64,000 nucleotides of DNA from Pusillimonas sp044464525. Lineage in GTDB: Bacteria > Pseudomonadota > Gammaproteobacteria > Burkholderiales > Burkholderiaceae_B. A model generated the notes under the pieces. It ran no database searches and was not told the DNA's origin. It saw nothing but the letters and a program-made list of their open reading frames with translations. A program made the position numbers and the translations under genes. Location: positions 72,514 to 136,513 of the forward strand of contig NZ_JBIQLE010000008.1 in assembly GCF_044464525.1 (NCBI RefSeq), read 5' to 3'. This document shows, piece by piece, positions 29,401 to 35,752 of this stretch (position 1 is the stretch's first letter; each line of letters starts with the position of its first letter).

Positions 29401-32400
29401 GCTTTACGGTTGAGGCCTTGGACGGTCTGGATGATACGGCGGCGATTCAGATCACCTACGTGACGGGCCTTGACGGTGCTGGCGACCCGATCACGGCTAC
29501 GGAAACCATCAGCCGGACGGTGTTGGAAGGGCTGACCGAGACCTCGTCGGTGGCGATCACGACTCAGTACGGCGAGTTGGTGCTGCATAGCTACGAGCAG
29601 AAGCCATCGGGCGATCCCGATTACGGCCTGATCACGATTGGCTATACGTACACTCTGACGACGGCGCCCGAGGTTGGCGGTGTGGACACGATGGATACGT
29701 TCACGATCGTGGCGCAAGATAAGGATGCCGATTCTGGCAAAGACAGTGATACGAAGACGCTGAACATCAAGATCGTTGACGACGCGCCCATAGCGCGGGC
29801 TGACGAGAATGAGATTGCCGAAGGCGCGGCGTCGGTTGGCGGCAACGTGATGATTGGCACGCCCGATGGCGGCGACGGGGACACGAAGGGTGCGGACGGC
29901 GCCGAGGTGACGGGCTTCCAGTTCGGTACGCTGACCGCACCGGCGGAGCATGTGGCTGTTGGTGGCGTGGATACGGACATTGCTGGCTCGTACGGTGGGA
30001 TCACCATCGATAAGGACGGCAATTACACCTATACGCTGGATAACACCAATCTTGCGGTGCAGGGCCTGAGTGCGGGCGAGACGCTGACGGAGACTTTCAC
30101 TTACACGATCACGGATGGCGATGGTGACCAGTCGACGACGACGTTGACGATCACGATTACCGGCACGGACGACGATGTGACGGTGACGGTGCCGGAAGAT
30201 CATGACGCTACGACGCCGGACGGCAACGTGACCGATCACGTGGTGTTCGAGAGCGCTCTGCCGGGTGGTACGACGGCAGGCTCCCCTGATAGTGCTGACG
30301 ATCTGCGGGTTGAGTCCAGCTTTACGATTGTGGCCCTGGATGGCGTTGACCCGACTGAGGCGGTGGCGATTGTTTATACGGACAAGGATGGCAATTCGGC
30401 GACTCGCACGTTGACGCAGCTAGAGTTGGAAGGCTTGTCTACGACGTCGGTGATGTTGACGACGCAGTACGGTACGCTGGTGCTGAATGGTTTTAGCCAG
30501 AACACGGATCCGTCGAGCCCGGCCAACGGCACGATTACGGTGGGCTACACGTATACATTGACGACGGCGCCTGATGTTGACGGTGATGACACGTCTGATG
30601 CGTTCACGATCGTGGCGCAAGATAAGGATGCCGCTCCTGGCAAAGATAGTGATACGAAGACGCTGAACATCAAGATCGTCGACGACGCGCCCAAGGCCCG
30701 TAACGACGACGCAGAGATTCATCGTGGCGTCACTCCTCCTCCTCCTGATGGAGGCATCGTTAACCAAGCCACTGGCAATGTCTACACTAATGACACGATC
30801 GGTGCGGATGGCGCTTCGGCCTCCGGTCCGGTAACAGGCGTTGCGCCGCGTGAGCCGGGCGCTGCCCTGGACGATGTGGTGGTGCCGGGCAGCATTGACT
30901 CGAACGTCACTGGCAAGTTCGGTACGCTGGTTCTGGACGCCAACGGTGATTACACTTACGTCCTCAACGTCACCAATACGACAGTGGCCGACCTGCTCGG
31001 CGGCGAGTCCATAGTCGATACCTTCCACTACACCATCACCGACGCCGATGGCGACACGCATACCGCCGAGCTGAAAATCACCATCTGGGGCAACACGCCT
31101 CCCGGCGCGCAGCCTGACATTCGCGTCACGCCTGAAGACACCCCCGTTTCCGGTAACGTCATCACCGGCGAAGGCGACGGCGACCAAGCCGATGGCGATG
31201 GAGACCTCGACGACGTCACCCTGACCAAGATCGAAGTAGACACCAACGGCGACGGCACGCCCGAAACCTATACGGTTCCCACCGACCCCGCCACGCCCCT
31301 CGAAGTCACCATCGAAGGCAAAGGCAAGCTCACCATAGGCTCTGACGGCTCCTACACTTTCGTGCCGGTGCCCGACTGGCATGGCGAGGTGCCCGACATC
31401 ACCTACACCATCCACGACGGCGTAGACCGCGAAGACACCGCGGTGCTGAAAATCACCGTCACGCCGGTGGTGGACATCACCCCCGACACCGACACAACCA
31501 TCGCCGGCTACCCAGTAACCACGCCGGTACTCGGCAACGACACCTTCGAGGGTGAAAACCCCGTGGTTACGGTAGAGGGCGGCGACGGGCCGGCCAACGG
31601 CACGGTCACCGTCAACCCCGACGGCAGCATCACTTACATGCCGAACGACAAGTTCGTGGGCACGGACACCTACACCTACACGGTCACCAGCGGCGGCGTG
31701 ACAGAGACCACGACGGTGACGATCCACGTCACCAACGTGCCGCCGGTTCCGCAGGCGGACGTGAAGACGGTGCCTGAAGACACGCCGGCCACGGGCAATG
31801 TGCTAACGAATGACGGCACGCCCGGTGGTGGCGGCATGCTGGATGGCGACAAGCATCCGTTCGAGCTGACGGAGTTCACGGTGGAGGGTAAAACCTACAA
31901 GCCGGGTGAAACGGCCGATATTCCCGGTGTGGGTACCATCACCATCGACAAGGACGGCAACTACCGCTTTGTGCCGGTGCCCGACTGGAACGGTAAGGTG
32001 CCCACCATCGGCTATACCGTCAGCGACGGCTATCCCGGCGGTGAGGCGAAGTCCACGCTGGACATCACTGTGACGCCGGTGGTGGACGCCATACCCGACC
32101 ACACCAAGACCGAGTCCAGCACGCCGGTAACCATCGACCCGCTGGAGAACGACAAGTTCAGCAACCCCGACGCCAAGATCACGGAAGTGACTCAAGGCAA
32201 GTTCGGCAAGGTGGAAATCACGCCGGATGGCAAGATCATCTACACGCCGGATTCGGGCATGTCGGGTACGGATACGTTTACCTACACCGTTACCAGCGGC
32301 GGGGTCACCGAGACCACCACGGTTACGGTCGAGGTCATGCCCGACAATCCGGGCGAGGTGGCGCCGGGCTTCCCAAGCAGTTGGACGCCGGCGCCTGATG

Positions 32401-33146
32401 TGCGCGACCCGATTCGCAACAGTGTCGTGGGCGAGCCCAGTGTGTTCTTCTATGGCGACGTCTTCAACAAGCTGCCGCGCATGGATGTGCCTTTCCACCC
32501 CATCGTGTACGTGAACCGCGAGGTGCAGTTGGCGCAGCAGATACGCGCATGGAGCGACTTGCGCCAGGGCGGCGGCAATACCGATTACGTGGAGCTGGCC
32601 TTGCTTGAGGCGCGCCTGGTCAGCCAGCGCGTCGCCATGCAGCACATTCTTTATGTGCAGGAGGCGGTGGGCGAATCGGTGTGGCAGTCGCGCTACTTCT
32701 CGGCCCAGGTGGAGGGGCATCCAACGCGCACCCACCTTACCGGCGATGGCCGCTTGCCCACGCCGGGGCTGTATGCGCCGGTGATGCCGTCGCTGCCGTC
32801 CTCGGTGCGCGAGGCCATGCGCCAGGCGCAAGAAGAGGCCAACCCGTCGGCGCAGGACCAGCCCGATGGCGATCCGGGTCAAGCGGCCCGGGGGCAGACT
32901 GAAGGTGAATCCGATCAGGCGATTGCCGAGTCGGCGGCCTTATCGAGCATGCCCAGCACCGGCGCCGCTGCGAACGACATCGTATTTGAGGCGGCACCCG
33001 ATGGTGCGGCACCCGATGGCGAGGCGTTCGACGACGATGCACAATCCATGCCGGTTGGCGCGCCGTCGTTCACCGCACAGTTGCAAAGCGGCAGCGGCCA
33101 TCTGCCCAGCGCCTTGCGCGCCCCGATCGATGGGGGCACCGTATGA
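20454..33146 (+). CDS. Giant LEPR-XLL-type repeat adhesin (4230 residues)
   Basis: A secreted surface protein, probably an adhesin or biofilm matrix protein. The first 40 residues are basic and contain LALETRILFDGAA, a variant of the LEPR-XLL motif that I know from the N-termini of very long repetitive Gram-negative proteins; there is no Sec signal peptide. Residues about 120-3960 are tandem Ig/cadherin-like beta-sandwich repeats with recurring (I/V)xxVNDxP junctions. Three VCBS-like modules of about 300 residues start near 2802, 3109 and 3410 (DDAP.A..D.N.IAE, TYTITDGDGD), followed by alternating EDTPxxGNV and PVT..LxND modules. The last 270 residues are non-repetitive (FFYGDVFNKLPRMDVPFHP, then a helical stretch and an Ala/Pro/Asp/Gln-rich tail). 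No RTX nonapeptides were seen. The stop overlaps the frame of the TolC-like gene that follows. Confidence 0.85.
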   Translation: MTKLAGSRPSPRSSEAKKAFAPRNSRLALETRILFDGAAAVAGADAFDGDTGDVPEYVPQSQDDQQDAVVQSLFGAMSVGVMSAGDVSVSVDGSADELSVAEPISQVDGTVNIDTVNVDGWKLSGEGTVTVTVSLDNEAAGSLKAGESIATEYTGTAAEVEQWLNSLVFTPADVELGNDALTVVVTATLNGDSDATATRTITITPSNDPATLADATVTVTEGDTYEFSATDIEPVDPEVVIGTQDSSQLIYSLQTGPTHGYLTLNNVRLGEGSIFTQEDIEQGKLRYVHTAGGTDQQNAQDSFTLRINDGATPIGESDTAVITLDIDPVNQPPSIGGSGVVYEGQPRNAQGTGNVGQYIIGSTGGDPGDDLENSVVRITSLPGGGKLYFTGTFTNDEGVSQTVVEKEITAADITAGFTFLYSEKDGLSYERTGGIIGDEGATSDSFGVSITDQGGGTDTHVTQSGIVDLTVLPIDDDPILDPAATLEAAVPDAANEAGHAVVLTPEMIGASDVDTNNRNIRFIVDYDSTVLSHGHLQLWIAEEGGTENGGTWYNLPAGESVSMYEIDKGRVRYVQTTNASEGDVDTFRFKVVDSTNAMRWDTDGSIYERIGGIYDYPADKNSPLKDHDFTIKLTNHMPSNDGRNWDGLVRNPQNEDSTHAGHKPGDSSGNGELVEGGFVILGGTDHEGDDPYLSYEAKGVEPEDVVYTFGGFSNEGGSSSQAGELQIKIGEDNWRTLNHYDSFTQADLNDGKIRFKHDGDSEKFASTALFTVSAGVMVRAGDTWEQSTWNPEFIFYITPTNDLPVVTGSDGLVIKEGETVYITDQWLGVSDPDDAASNSELWGSEGGDGSTGTVLDKDEVLRDGVDNFAVDHDDDNPLLIEITGLTGTGAWEYWDADANDGEGAWVELQVGDTLDSNLLKTASDGGASGLRFVHNGSEDRSASITVKAIDRWNGESEEEATVNIQITNVNDGPLIAQTPDLDDPYAPDVYNGSDSNIGLNQSANNPVTVHEGQKVAITKAELQAIDSDSTSRQVQYKITQATKYGDILLSGKKLGVGSSFTQADVDAGLVTYVHRGRDVAETSESYNDHFKFTLSDGDQEQTGNEFWIRVTPANDPPTVAVPSVPQKTGDDGVNKIVGVSVGDTDWTIAGGATQLDRGEENFIQVTVRLIDDSGETPVVVPGSEFVYDFTTPGSVDGNWGFKNNVDENGLLVLQGTREQVNAALAGLTVAFNTDKNAIYTLEVIADDRLRDSDGDLTAGANGGGVNQGTAPGDDPVDILDTEYDWSSATTTVAGLEAASRGNIVSRTVELWSSRTNDAPELEAPAAASVYEDVRTRIEFDPDGEDSFKVYDKESEAFDTEVQLFIQAGVGQGALHIGESGSTLNFSITPIDSSSDDSDYVPRSVSVQGNGSGLLILTGRASDIQALLNDSHKANGMFTGGLFYTSPADANHDMNEGANGDVTLTFTLTDAAPEGEDNGSDLGIPPAGGNASITHELAVTIIPVNDAPTVDAGPDGSEQDSLIRVAGSGAVPIDGIVIGDVDGDNDYVTEAGLEENEEDGTIQVIVRLLDVARDESGAPIVVDGKYVPADAWSLDRYAELGVEFLSLNEATSGAEALRPGAGANGVSTGASAYDPDVAHSALILRGTLAEINAYLAGLQVAFTEAENANVDQHLLLEIIVDDRIRDTDGSLKRVTVGEDNNIVQANGGTQNQPNGDDLGAIPDTDNFQVYSVVAGEDTTPGTAVSGDEGYNVFNVVSDTRELFVSSINDPAFIRGDIEQAAENDQGTVTLTGLTITDSDALPNDKLTITVSLPQDGDFTIHSVGGTGGDLADGFVANESKTVTLTGTLAEINSRLNQIVINLPDDTDGLPAEHWHGSFKVVIEVNDNGNQGTRPAEDAFEDYEYPDDIEEGQDVGDFGFAYPDDPENPINNALITTRELTFIVNPVNDKPVLVNPDTEGAADADVEMSVKEDMDTAANNGETVANLFGDRFSDANDDLIEVDNDDPTDDEAASEPDTFWGVIVVGDESIEGQGTWEYKLPDGDWTVINLGANGALVLAADASIRFNPKPDFHGDPGKLTVRLIETNDNDDDTTTDPDLVVSGKFIDDQGSIDFDDTSRFSDPLDLVIEVENVNDAPSLTGEATLADAEEDVEHSAAMTAGQIAGQLTYSDATDDVSLDAEEGGVAGGEDASTDLTAIAIVGNAADPANEGTWYYTLNGADWIAVPVDVGNGNAIVLDVSDSDHQIRFVPVENYNGTPGGLTVRGADETWNEQVGVQDISSVLGDTHPWSADSGTVGIVITPVNDRPTLSSSNQDAEDGGRINITVIEKDDLTEDEPAFEPVALLAGVTVGDPDLGTGDIAADIFGAGSITVAFEHWITGDEIVFDPDNAAYAAAVERVEYDSASGELVITLTEAATREQVEKILEAITFTHNSDDPTNILSGTPRTTVNFTVELDDGDNEQAGGNSGGPDPLKAEITGSITITAVNDAPDAVDDEHEMLNTHAEVKGNVIAGNRLQPDSSASDAGYGNQGKDGDVDNVDSDLEVTGIQRADADGNPTGAKIDFGTEDSVEIEGVYGTLTIFKDGSYAYVLDADKPEVYGLDDGASLVERFEYTLSDGVEGAAEGTDTALLVITITGDTPVLTIVPRDDNGADDPGNAASTGHATVYESGLGTVDATGSEAATDKEFHENGEIKVNISTGLKTLEIGSGEDAKTFTLAELQGATPASPLVVDTAYGVLRITNVDFDKGDDTAPQEITLTYTYELTKTGNNAPEGLDEGLGDNITLRAVDVNDKGTSGILRVYIVDDAPTAVADTNAIAEDGASVGGNVMTGGSTGDAEDTEGADGATLTGVMKGGLPTGQEHVSDTVLTSPIVGDYGSLTIGADGAYTYTLDNTNLAVQGLSEGQTLTEIFTYTITDGDGDQSTTTLTITITGTDDDVTVTVPEDHDATTPDGNVTDHVVFESALPGGTTAGSPDSADDLRVESSFTVEALDGLDDTAAIQITYVTGLDGAGDPITATETISRTVLEGLTETSSVAITTQYGELVLHSYEQKPSGDPDYGLITIGYTYTLTTAPEVGGVDTMDTFTIVAQDKDADSGKDSDTKTLNIKIVDDAPIARADENEIAEGAASVGGNVMIGTPDGGDGDTKGADGAEVTGFQFGTLTAPAEHVAVGGVDTDIAGSYGGITIDKDGNYTYTLDNTNLAVQGLSAGETLTETFTYTITDGDGDQSTTTLTITITGTDDDVTVTVPEDHDATTPDGNVTDHVVFESALPGGTTAGSPDSADDLRVESSFTIVALDGVDPTEAVAIVYTDKDGNSATRTLTQLELEGLSTTSVMLTTQYGTLVLNGFSQNTDPSSPANGTITVGYTYTLTTAPDVDGDDTSDAFTIVAQDKDAAPGKDSDTKTLNIKIVDDAPKARNDDAEIHRGVTPPPPDGGIVNQATGNVYTNDTIGADGASASGPVTGVAPREPGAALDDVVVPGSIDSNVTGKFGTLVLDANGDYTYVLNVTNTTVADLLGGESIVDTFHYTITDADGDTHTAELKITIWGNTPPGAQPDIRVTPEDTPVSGNVITGEGDGDQADGDGDLDDVTLTKIEVDTNGDGTPETYTVPTDPATPLEVTIEGKGKLTIGSDGSYTFVPVPDWHGEVPDITYTIHDGVDREDTAVLKITVTPVVDITPDTDTTIAGYPVTTPVLGNDTFEGENPVVTVEGGDGPANGTVTVNPDGSITYMPNDKFVGTDTYTYTVTSGGVTETTTVTIHVTNVPPVPQADVKTVPEDTPATGNVLTNDGTPGGGGMLDGDKHPFELTEFTVEGKTYKPGETADIPGVGTITIDKDGNYRFVPVPDWNGKVPTIGYTVSDGYPGGEAKSTLDITVTPVVDAIPDHTKTESSTPVTIDPLENDKFSNPDAKITEVTQGKFGKVEITPDGKIIYTPDSGMSGTDTFTYTVTSGGVTETTTVTVEVMPDNPGEVAPGFPSSWTPAPDVRDPIRNSVVGEPSVFFYGDVFNKLPRMDVPFHPIVYVNREVQLAQQIRAWSDLRQGGGNTDYVELALLEARLVSQRVAMQHILYVQEAVGESVWQSRYFSAQVEGHPTRTHLTGDGRLPTPGLYAPVMPSLPSSVREAMRQAQEEANPSAQDQPDGDPGQAARGQTEGESDQAIAESAALSSMPSTGAAANDIVFEAAPDGAAPDGEAFDDDAQSMPVGAPSFTAQLQSGSGHLPSALRAPIDGGTV
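29121..29408 (+). repeat. Near-identical DNA repeat in the adhesin gene, copy 1
   Basis: This 288-bp segment recurs at 30039-30326, offset 918 bp, with a handful of mismatches in the first 56 bp and none that I can see over the last 232 bp (29177-29408). It encodes the junction between two VCBS-like modules (TYTITDGDGD to LRVESSF). Confidence 0.9.
30039..30326 (+). repeat. Near-identical DNA repeat in the adhesin gene, copy 2
   Basis: Second copy of 29121-29408. A further shared stretch follows each module end: about 90 bp at 29700-29789 and 30603-30692 (FTIVAQDKDA to KIVDDAP). Such identity can support unequal recombination that changes the number of modules. Confidence 0.9.
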
Positions 33147-33235
33147 CCCTTTTGTTGAAAAGCTCCAGGCCGTCTGCCCAGGCAGGCCGGCTGCAACCCT
33201 TACACAACATCAAGAAAGTGAAAAGAGAGAAGCCC

Positions 33236-34846
33236 ATGTCCGTGACGAAAATCGCCAAAAACTCGCCCGTGCGCCTATTGGCACTGTCCTGCCTGACGCT
33301 GGCCTTGGTGGGCTGCGGCGCTATTCAGCCCAAGCCGTTTACCGACGACGAGATCAAAGAGCGAGTCGAGCAGGACCGCGTGCAGATGTATGCCGACCAA
33401 GAGCCCATTACGGCGCCCATCGATTTTCACGGGGCGGCGGCGCGCGCGCTGAAGTACAACCTGGACTACAAGCTCAAGCTGATGGAGCACGCCCTGGCGA
33501 GCAACCTGCACGACGTGTCCACCCACGAGATGCTGCCGCAACTGGTGGCCAGCGCGGGCTACGTCAACCGCAACAACGATTCGGGCGGCCGCTCCATCGG
33601 CATCGAGGACCGCGTTGAAACCCTGCGCCCCTCCACCTCGCAAGAGCGCAGCCGCCGCCTGGCCGATTTGTCGCTTTCGTGGAATATCCTGGATTTCGGC
33701 GTGTCGTATTATCGCGCGCAGCAAAAAGCCGATCAGGTCCTTATGGCCGAAGAGCGCCGCCGCAAGGTGGTGCAGAACGTGCTGCAGGACGTGCGCAACA
33801 GCTACTGGCGCGCCTTGGGTGCGCAAAAGCTGCTGGGCCGTGTAGATGGCCTGCTCGAGCGTGTGAACGAGGCGCTGGTGCGCGCCAAGGAAATCGAGCG
33901 CGACGGCCTGATGCCGCGCCAGGAAGTGCTGGCTTACCAGCGGGCTTTGCTTGATGCCGTCAGCCTGCTTACCCTGCGCCGCCAAGATCTGGAACTGTCG
34001 CGCGCCGAACTAAGCGCGCTGATGTCCATCGCACCGGGCACGCCCTACACGCTGGCCGACGAGGCCGAGGAAGCCTTGCCGCCCGTGCCCACCAACCTGC
34101 AGGCGCTGGAAACCCTGGCGCTGCAACGCCGCCCCGAGATCATGGAAGAGTGGTATCGCAAGCGGGTTACCGAGAATGACATCAAGGCGGCCAAGCTGAT
34201 GGTGTTCCCCAACCTGAATTTCGACGCCGGCCTGCACTACGATTCGAACAAGTACAACTACAACGCCAACTGGGCCGACTTCGGTGTGCGCTTGTCGTGG
34301 AATATTCTGCGCCTGGCGCAATTCCCGGCCTTGCAGCGCGCCCACGATTTCCAGAACCAGACCGACGACATGCGCCGCATGGCCCTGTCGATGGCGGTGC
34401 TGACCCAGGTGCGCGTTGGCGTGCAGCGCTACGGCTTGTCGCTGGCCGAGCTTGAGTTCGCCCAGGAAAGCGCCCGCGTCGACCAGCAACTGCTGCATTA
34501 CGCCGAGGCTTCCAGCCAAAGCCGCTATCAATCCGAGCTGGAGGTGATCCGCGCCGAGGCTCGCGCGCTGCTGGCCGAATACCAGCGCTACGCGTCGTAC
34601 TCCAACGCCCAGGCCGCCTGGGGCCGGCTGTACAACTCGGTGGGCCTGGATGTCCTGCCCGAGGTGATCGAGGGTCACGACGTAGAGACTTTGGCGCGTT
34701 CCATCGCTGACACCACCCGCCAATGGCGGGCCGAGGTGATGGGCGCTGAGTCTGTGGCGGCCCTGCCGGCTGATGAACCCGCCGACGACTCCGCTCCCGC
34801 CCTGCCGGTGAAGGCCGTCGTCAGCATGCGGGAAGCAGCGCAATGA
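33236..34846 (+). CDS. TolC-family outer-membrane lipoprotein of the adhesin cassette
   Basis: Outer-membrane channel, presumably the exit duct for the giant adhesin. ATG 33236 gives a lipoprotein signal (MSVTKIAK...LTLALVGCG, lipid Cys after LVG) and follows GAGAGAAGCCC; the frame is open back to an ATG at 33143 that overlaps the adhesin stop (ATGA), which would place 31 residues before the signal. Two outer-membrane-efflux repeats are visible: a long helical hairpin (DLSLSWNILDFGVSYYRAQQ, about residues 145-165, and RLSWNILRLAQFPALQRAHD further on), each with the LSWNI(L) beta-strand motif that starts the barrel insert. The 536-residue length fits TolC. The next gene overlaps by 4 bp. Confidence 0.85.
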   Translation: MSVTKIAKNSPVRLLALSCLTLALVGCGAIQPKPFTDDEIKERVEQDRVQMYADQEPITAPIDFHGAAARALKYNLDYKLKLMEHALASNLHDVSTHEMLPQLVASAGYVNRNNDSGGRSIGIEDRVETLRPSTSQERSRRLADLSLSWNILDFGVSYYRAQQKADQVLMAEERRRKVVQNVLQDVRNSYWRALGAQKLLGRVDGLLERVNEALVRAKEIERDGLMPRQEVLAYQRALLDAVSLLTLRRQDLELSRAELSALMSIAPGTPYTLADEAEEALPPVPTNLQALETLALQRRPEIMEEWYRKRVTENDIKAAKLMVFPNLNFDAGLHYDSNKYNYNANWADFGVRLSWNILRLAQFPALQRAHDFQNQTDDMRRMALSMAVLTQVRVGVQRYGLSLAELEFAQESARVDQQLLHYAEASSQSRYQSELEVIRAEARALLAEYQRYASYSNAQAAWGRLYNSVGLDVLPEVIEGHDVETLARSIADTTRQWRAEVMGAESVAALPADEPADDSAPALPVKAVVSMREAAQ

Positions 34847-35724
34847 CGAACGCGGTAGTGGTCTGGGGCGATAAGCCGGCGCGTCGTGCTCGCCGGCCCC
34901 TGGCCTGGCTGCAAGCCGCTGCCCTGGGCGGCGGCTTGTTACTGGCCGCGGCGGCCCACGCGCAAAGCCCCGCTCAAAGCGATTTGCCGCCGGTGCCGGC
35001 TTTGCCGAACGCCGCCTTGGCCGGTGAGCCCGCCCCGGCGCCTTCCCGGGTAGAGGAAGACCCGAACGCGATCCGGGTGCTTTTGAGCCCCGAACTGGAA
35101 ACCACGCTGGCCGCGCAGGTGGTTGGGCGCATTGCCGAGCTGCAGGCCGGTTTGGGAGCACGGGTCAAAGAGGGCGACCTGTTGCTGCGGTTCGATTGTG
35201 ACGAAACCGAGGCCCGCCTGAAAATGGCGCAGGCCGAATCGGCCGCCGCGCGCGAAACATTGGGCGTCAAGCAGCGCCTGCGCAAGCTGGATGCGGCCGG
35301 CGAAACCGAAGTTACCCTGGCTCGCATCGACGTGCAGCGAAGCGCCGCGGCCATCGGCGTTGCCGAGGCGCAACTGGCGCATTGCAAGATCGAGGCGCCG
35401 TTCGACGGCCGCATCGTCAAGGTGCACGTCAAGCGGCATCAGGGCGTCAACGTGGGCGCGCCATTGCTTGAGCTGGTCAGCGAAGGGCCGCTCAAGCTGC
35501 GCATGAACGTGCCCTCGCGCCTGCTGCGCAGCGTGAAGGTGGGGTCGCCCATCGAGGTCGACATCATGGAAACCGGCCGCAGCTATCTTGCCGAAGTGTC
35601 GGCCATCAACGCGCGGGTCGATGCCGTGGCGCAGACCATTGAACTGGAAGCCATCCTGGCCGACGTGCCGCCCGAGCTTCTGCCCGGCATGAGCGGCGTG
35701 GCCCGCTTCATAGAGCAGCCTTGA
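34843..35724 (+). CDS. Short periplasmic adaptor (RND/HlyD-type membrane fusion protein)
   Basis: 293 residues starting with an ATGA overlap of the TolC-like gene. An N-terminal signal or anchor (WLQAAALGGGLLLAAAAHAQ) is followed by a Pro/Ala linker, a split biotinyl-lipoyl domain (VVGRIAELQAGLGARVKEGD and APFDGRIVKVHVKRHQGV), a short helical hairpin between the halves, and a beta-barrel domain (LKLRMNVPSRLLRSVKVGSP). This layout matches periplasmic adaptors that bridge an inner-membrane pump and TolC, but no pump gene lies beside it. The hairpin is short, about 90 residues. Its partner is inferred to be the preceding TolC-like protein. Confidence 0.8.
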   Translation: MTNAVVVWGDKPARRARRPLAWLQAAALGGGLLLAAAAHAQSPAQSDLPPVPALPNAALAGEPAPAPSRVEEDPNAIRVLLSPELETTLAAQVVGRIAELQAGLGARVKEGDLLLRFDCDETEARLKMAQAESAAARETLGVKQRLRKLDAAGETEVTLARIDVQRSAAAIGVAEAQLAHCKIEAPFDGRIVKVHVKRHQGVNVGAPLLELVSEGPLKLRMNVPSRLLRSVKVGSPIEVDIMETGRSYLAEVSAINARVDAVAQTIELEAILADVPPELLPGMSGVARFIEQP

Positions 35725-35752
35725 GGGGCCGGGCCGTGTCCAAGCAGGCGGT

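Noticed and set aside
28596..30239. 547-codon open frame on the minus strand inside the giant adhesin
   Set aside because: It runs antisense through the repeat modules with no start signal and is His/Arg-rich low-complexity text repeated with the modules; it results from codon bias of the sense strand.
20454..33146. RTX/LapA-type classification of the giant adhesin
   Set aside because: No GGxGxDxUx nonapeptides, no LapG-type TAAG retention module and no adjacent HlyB or LapD/LapG gene were seen.
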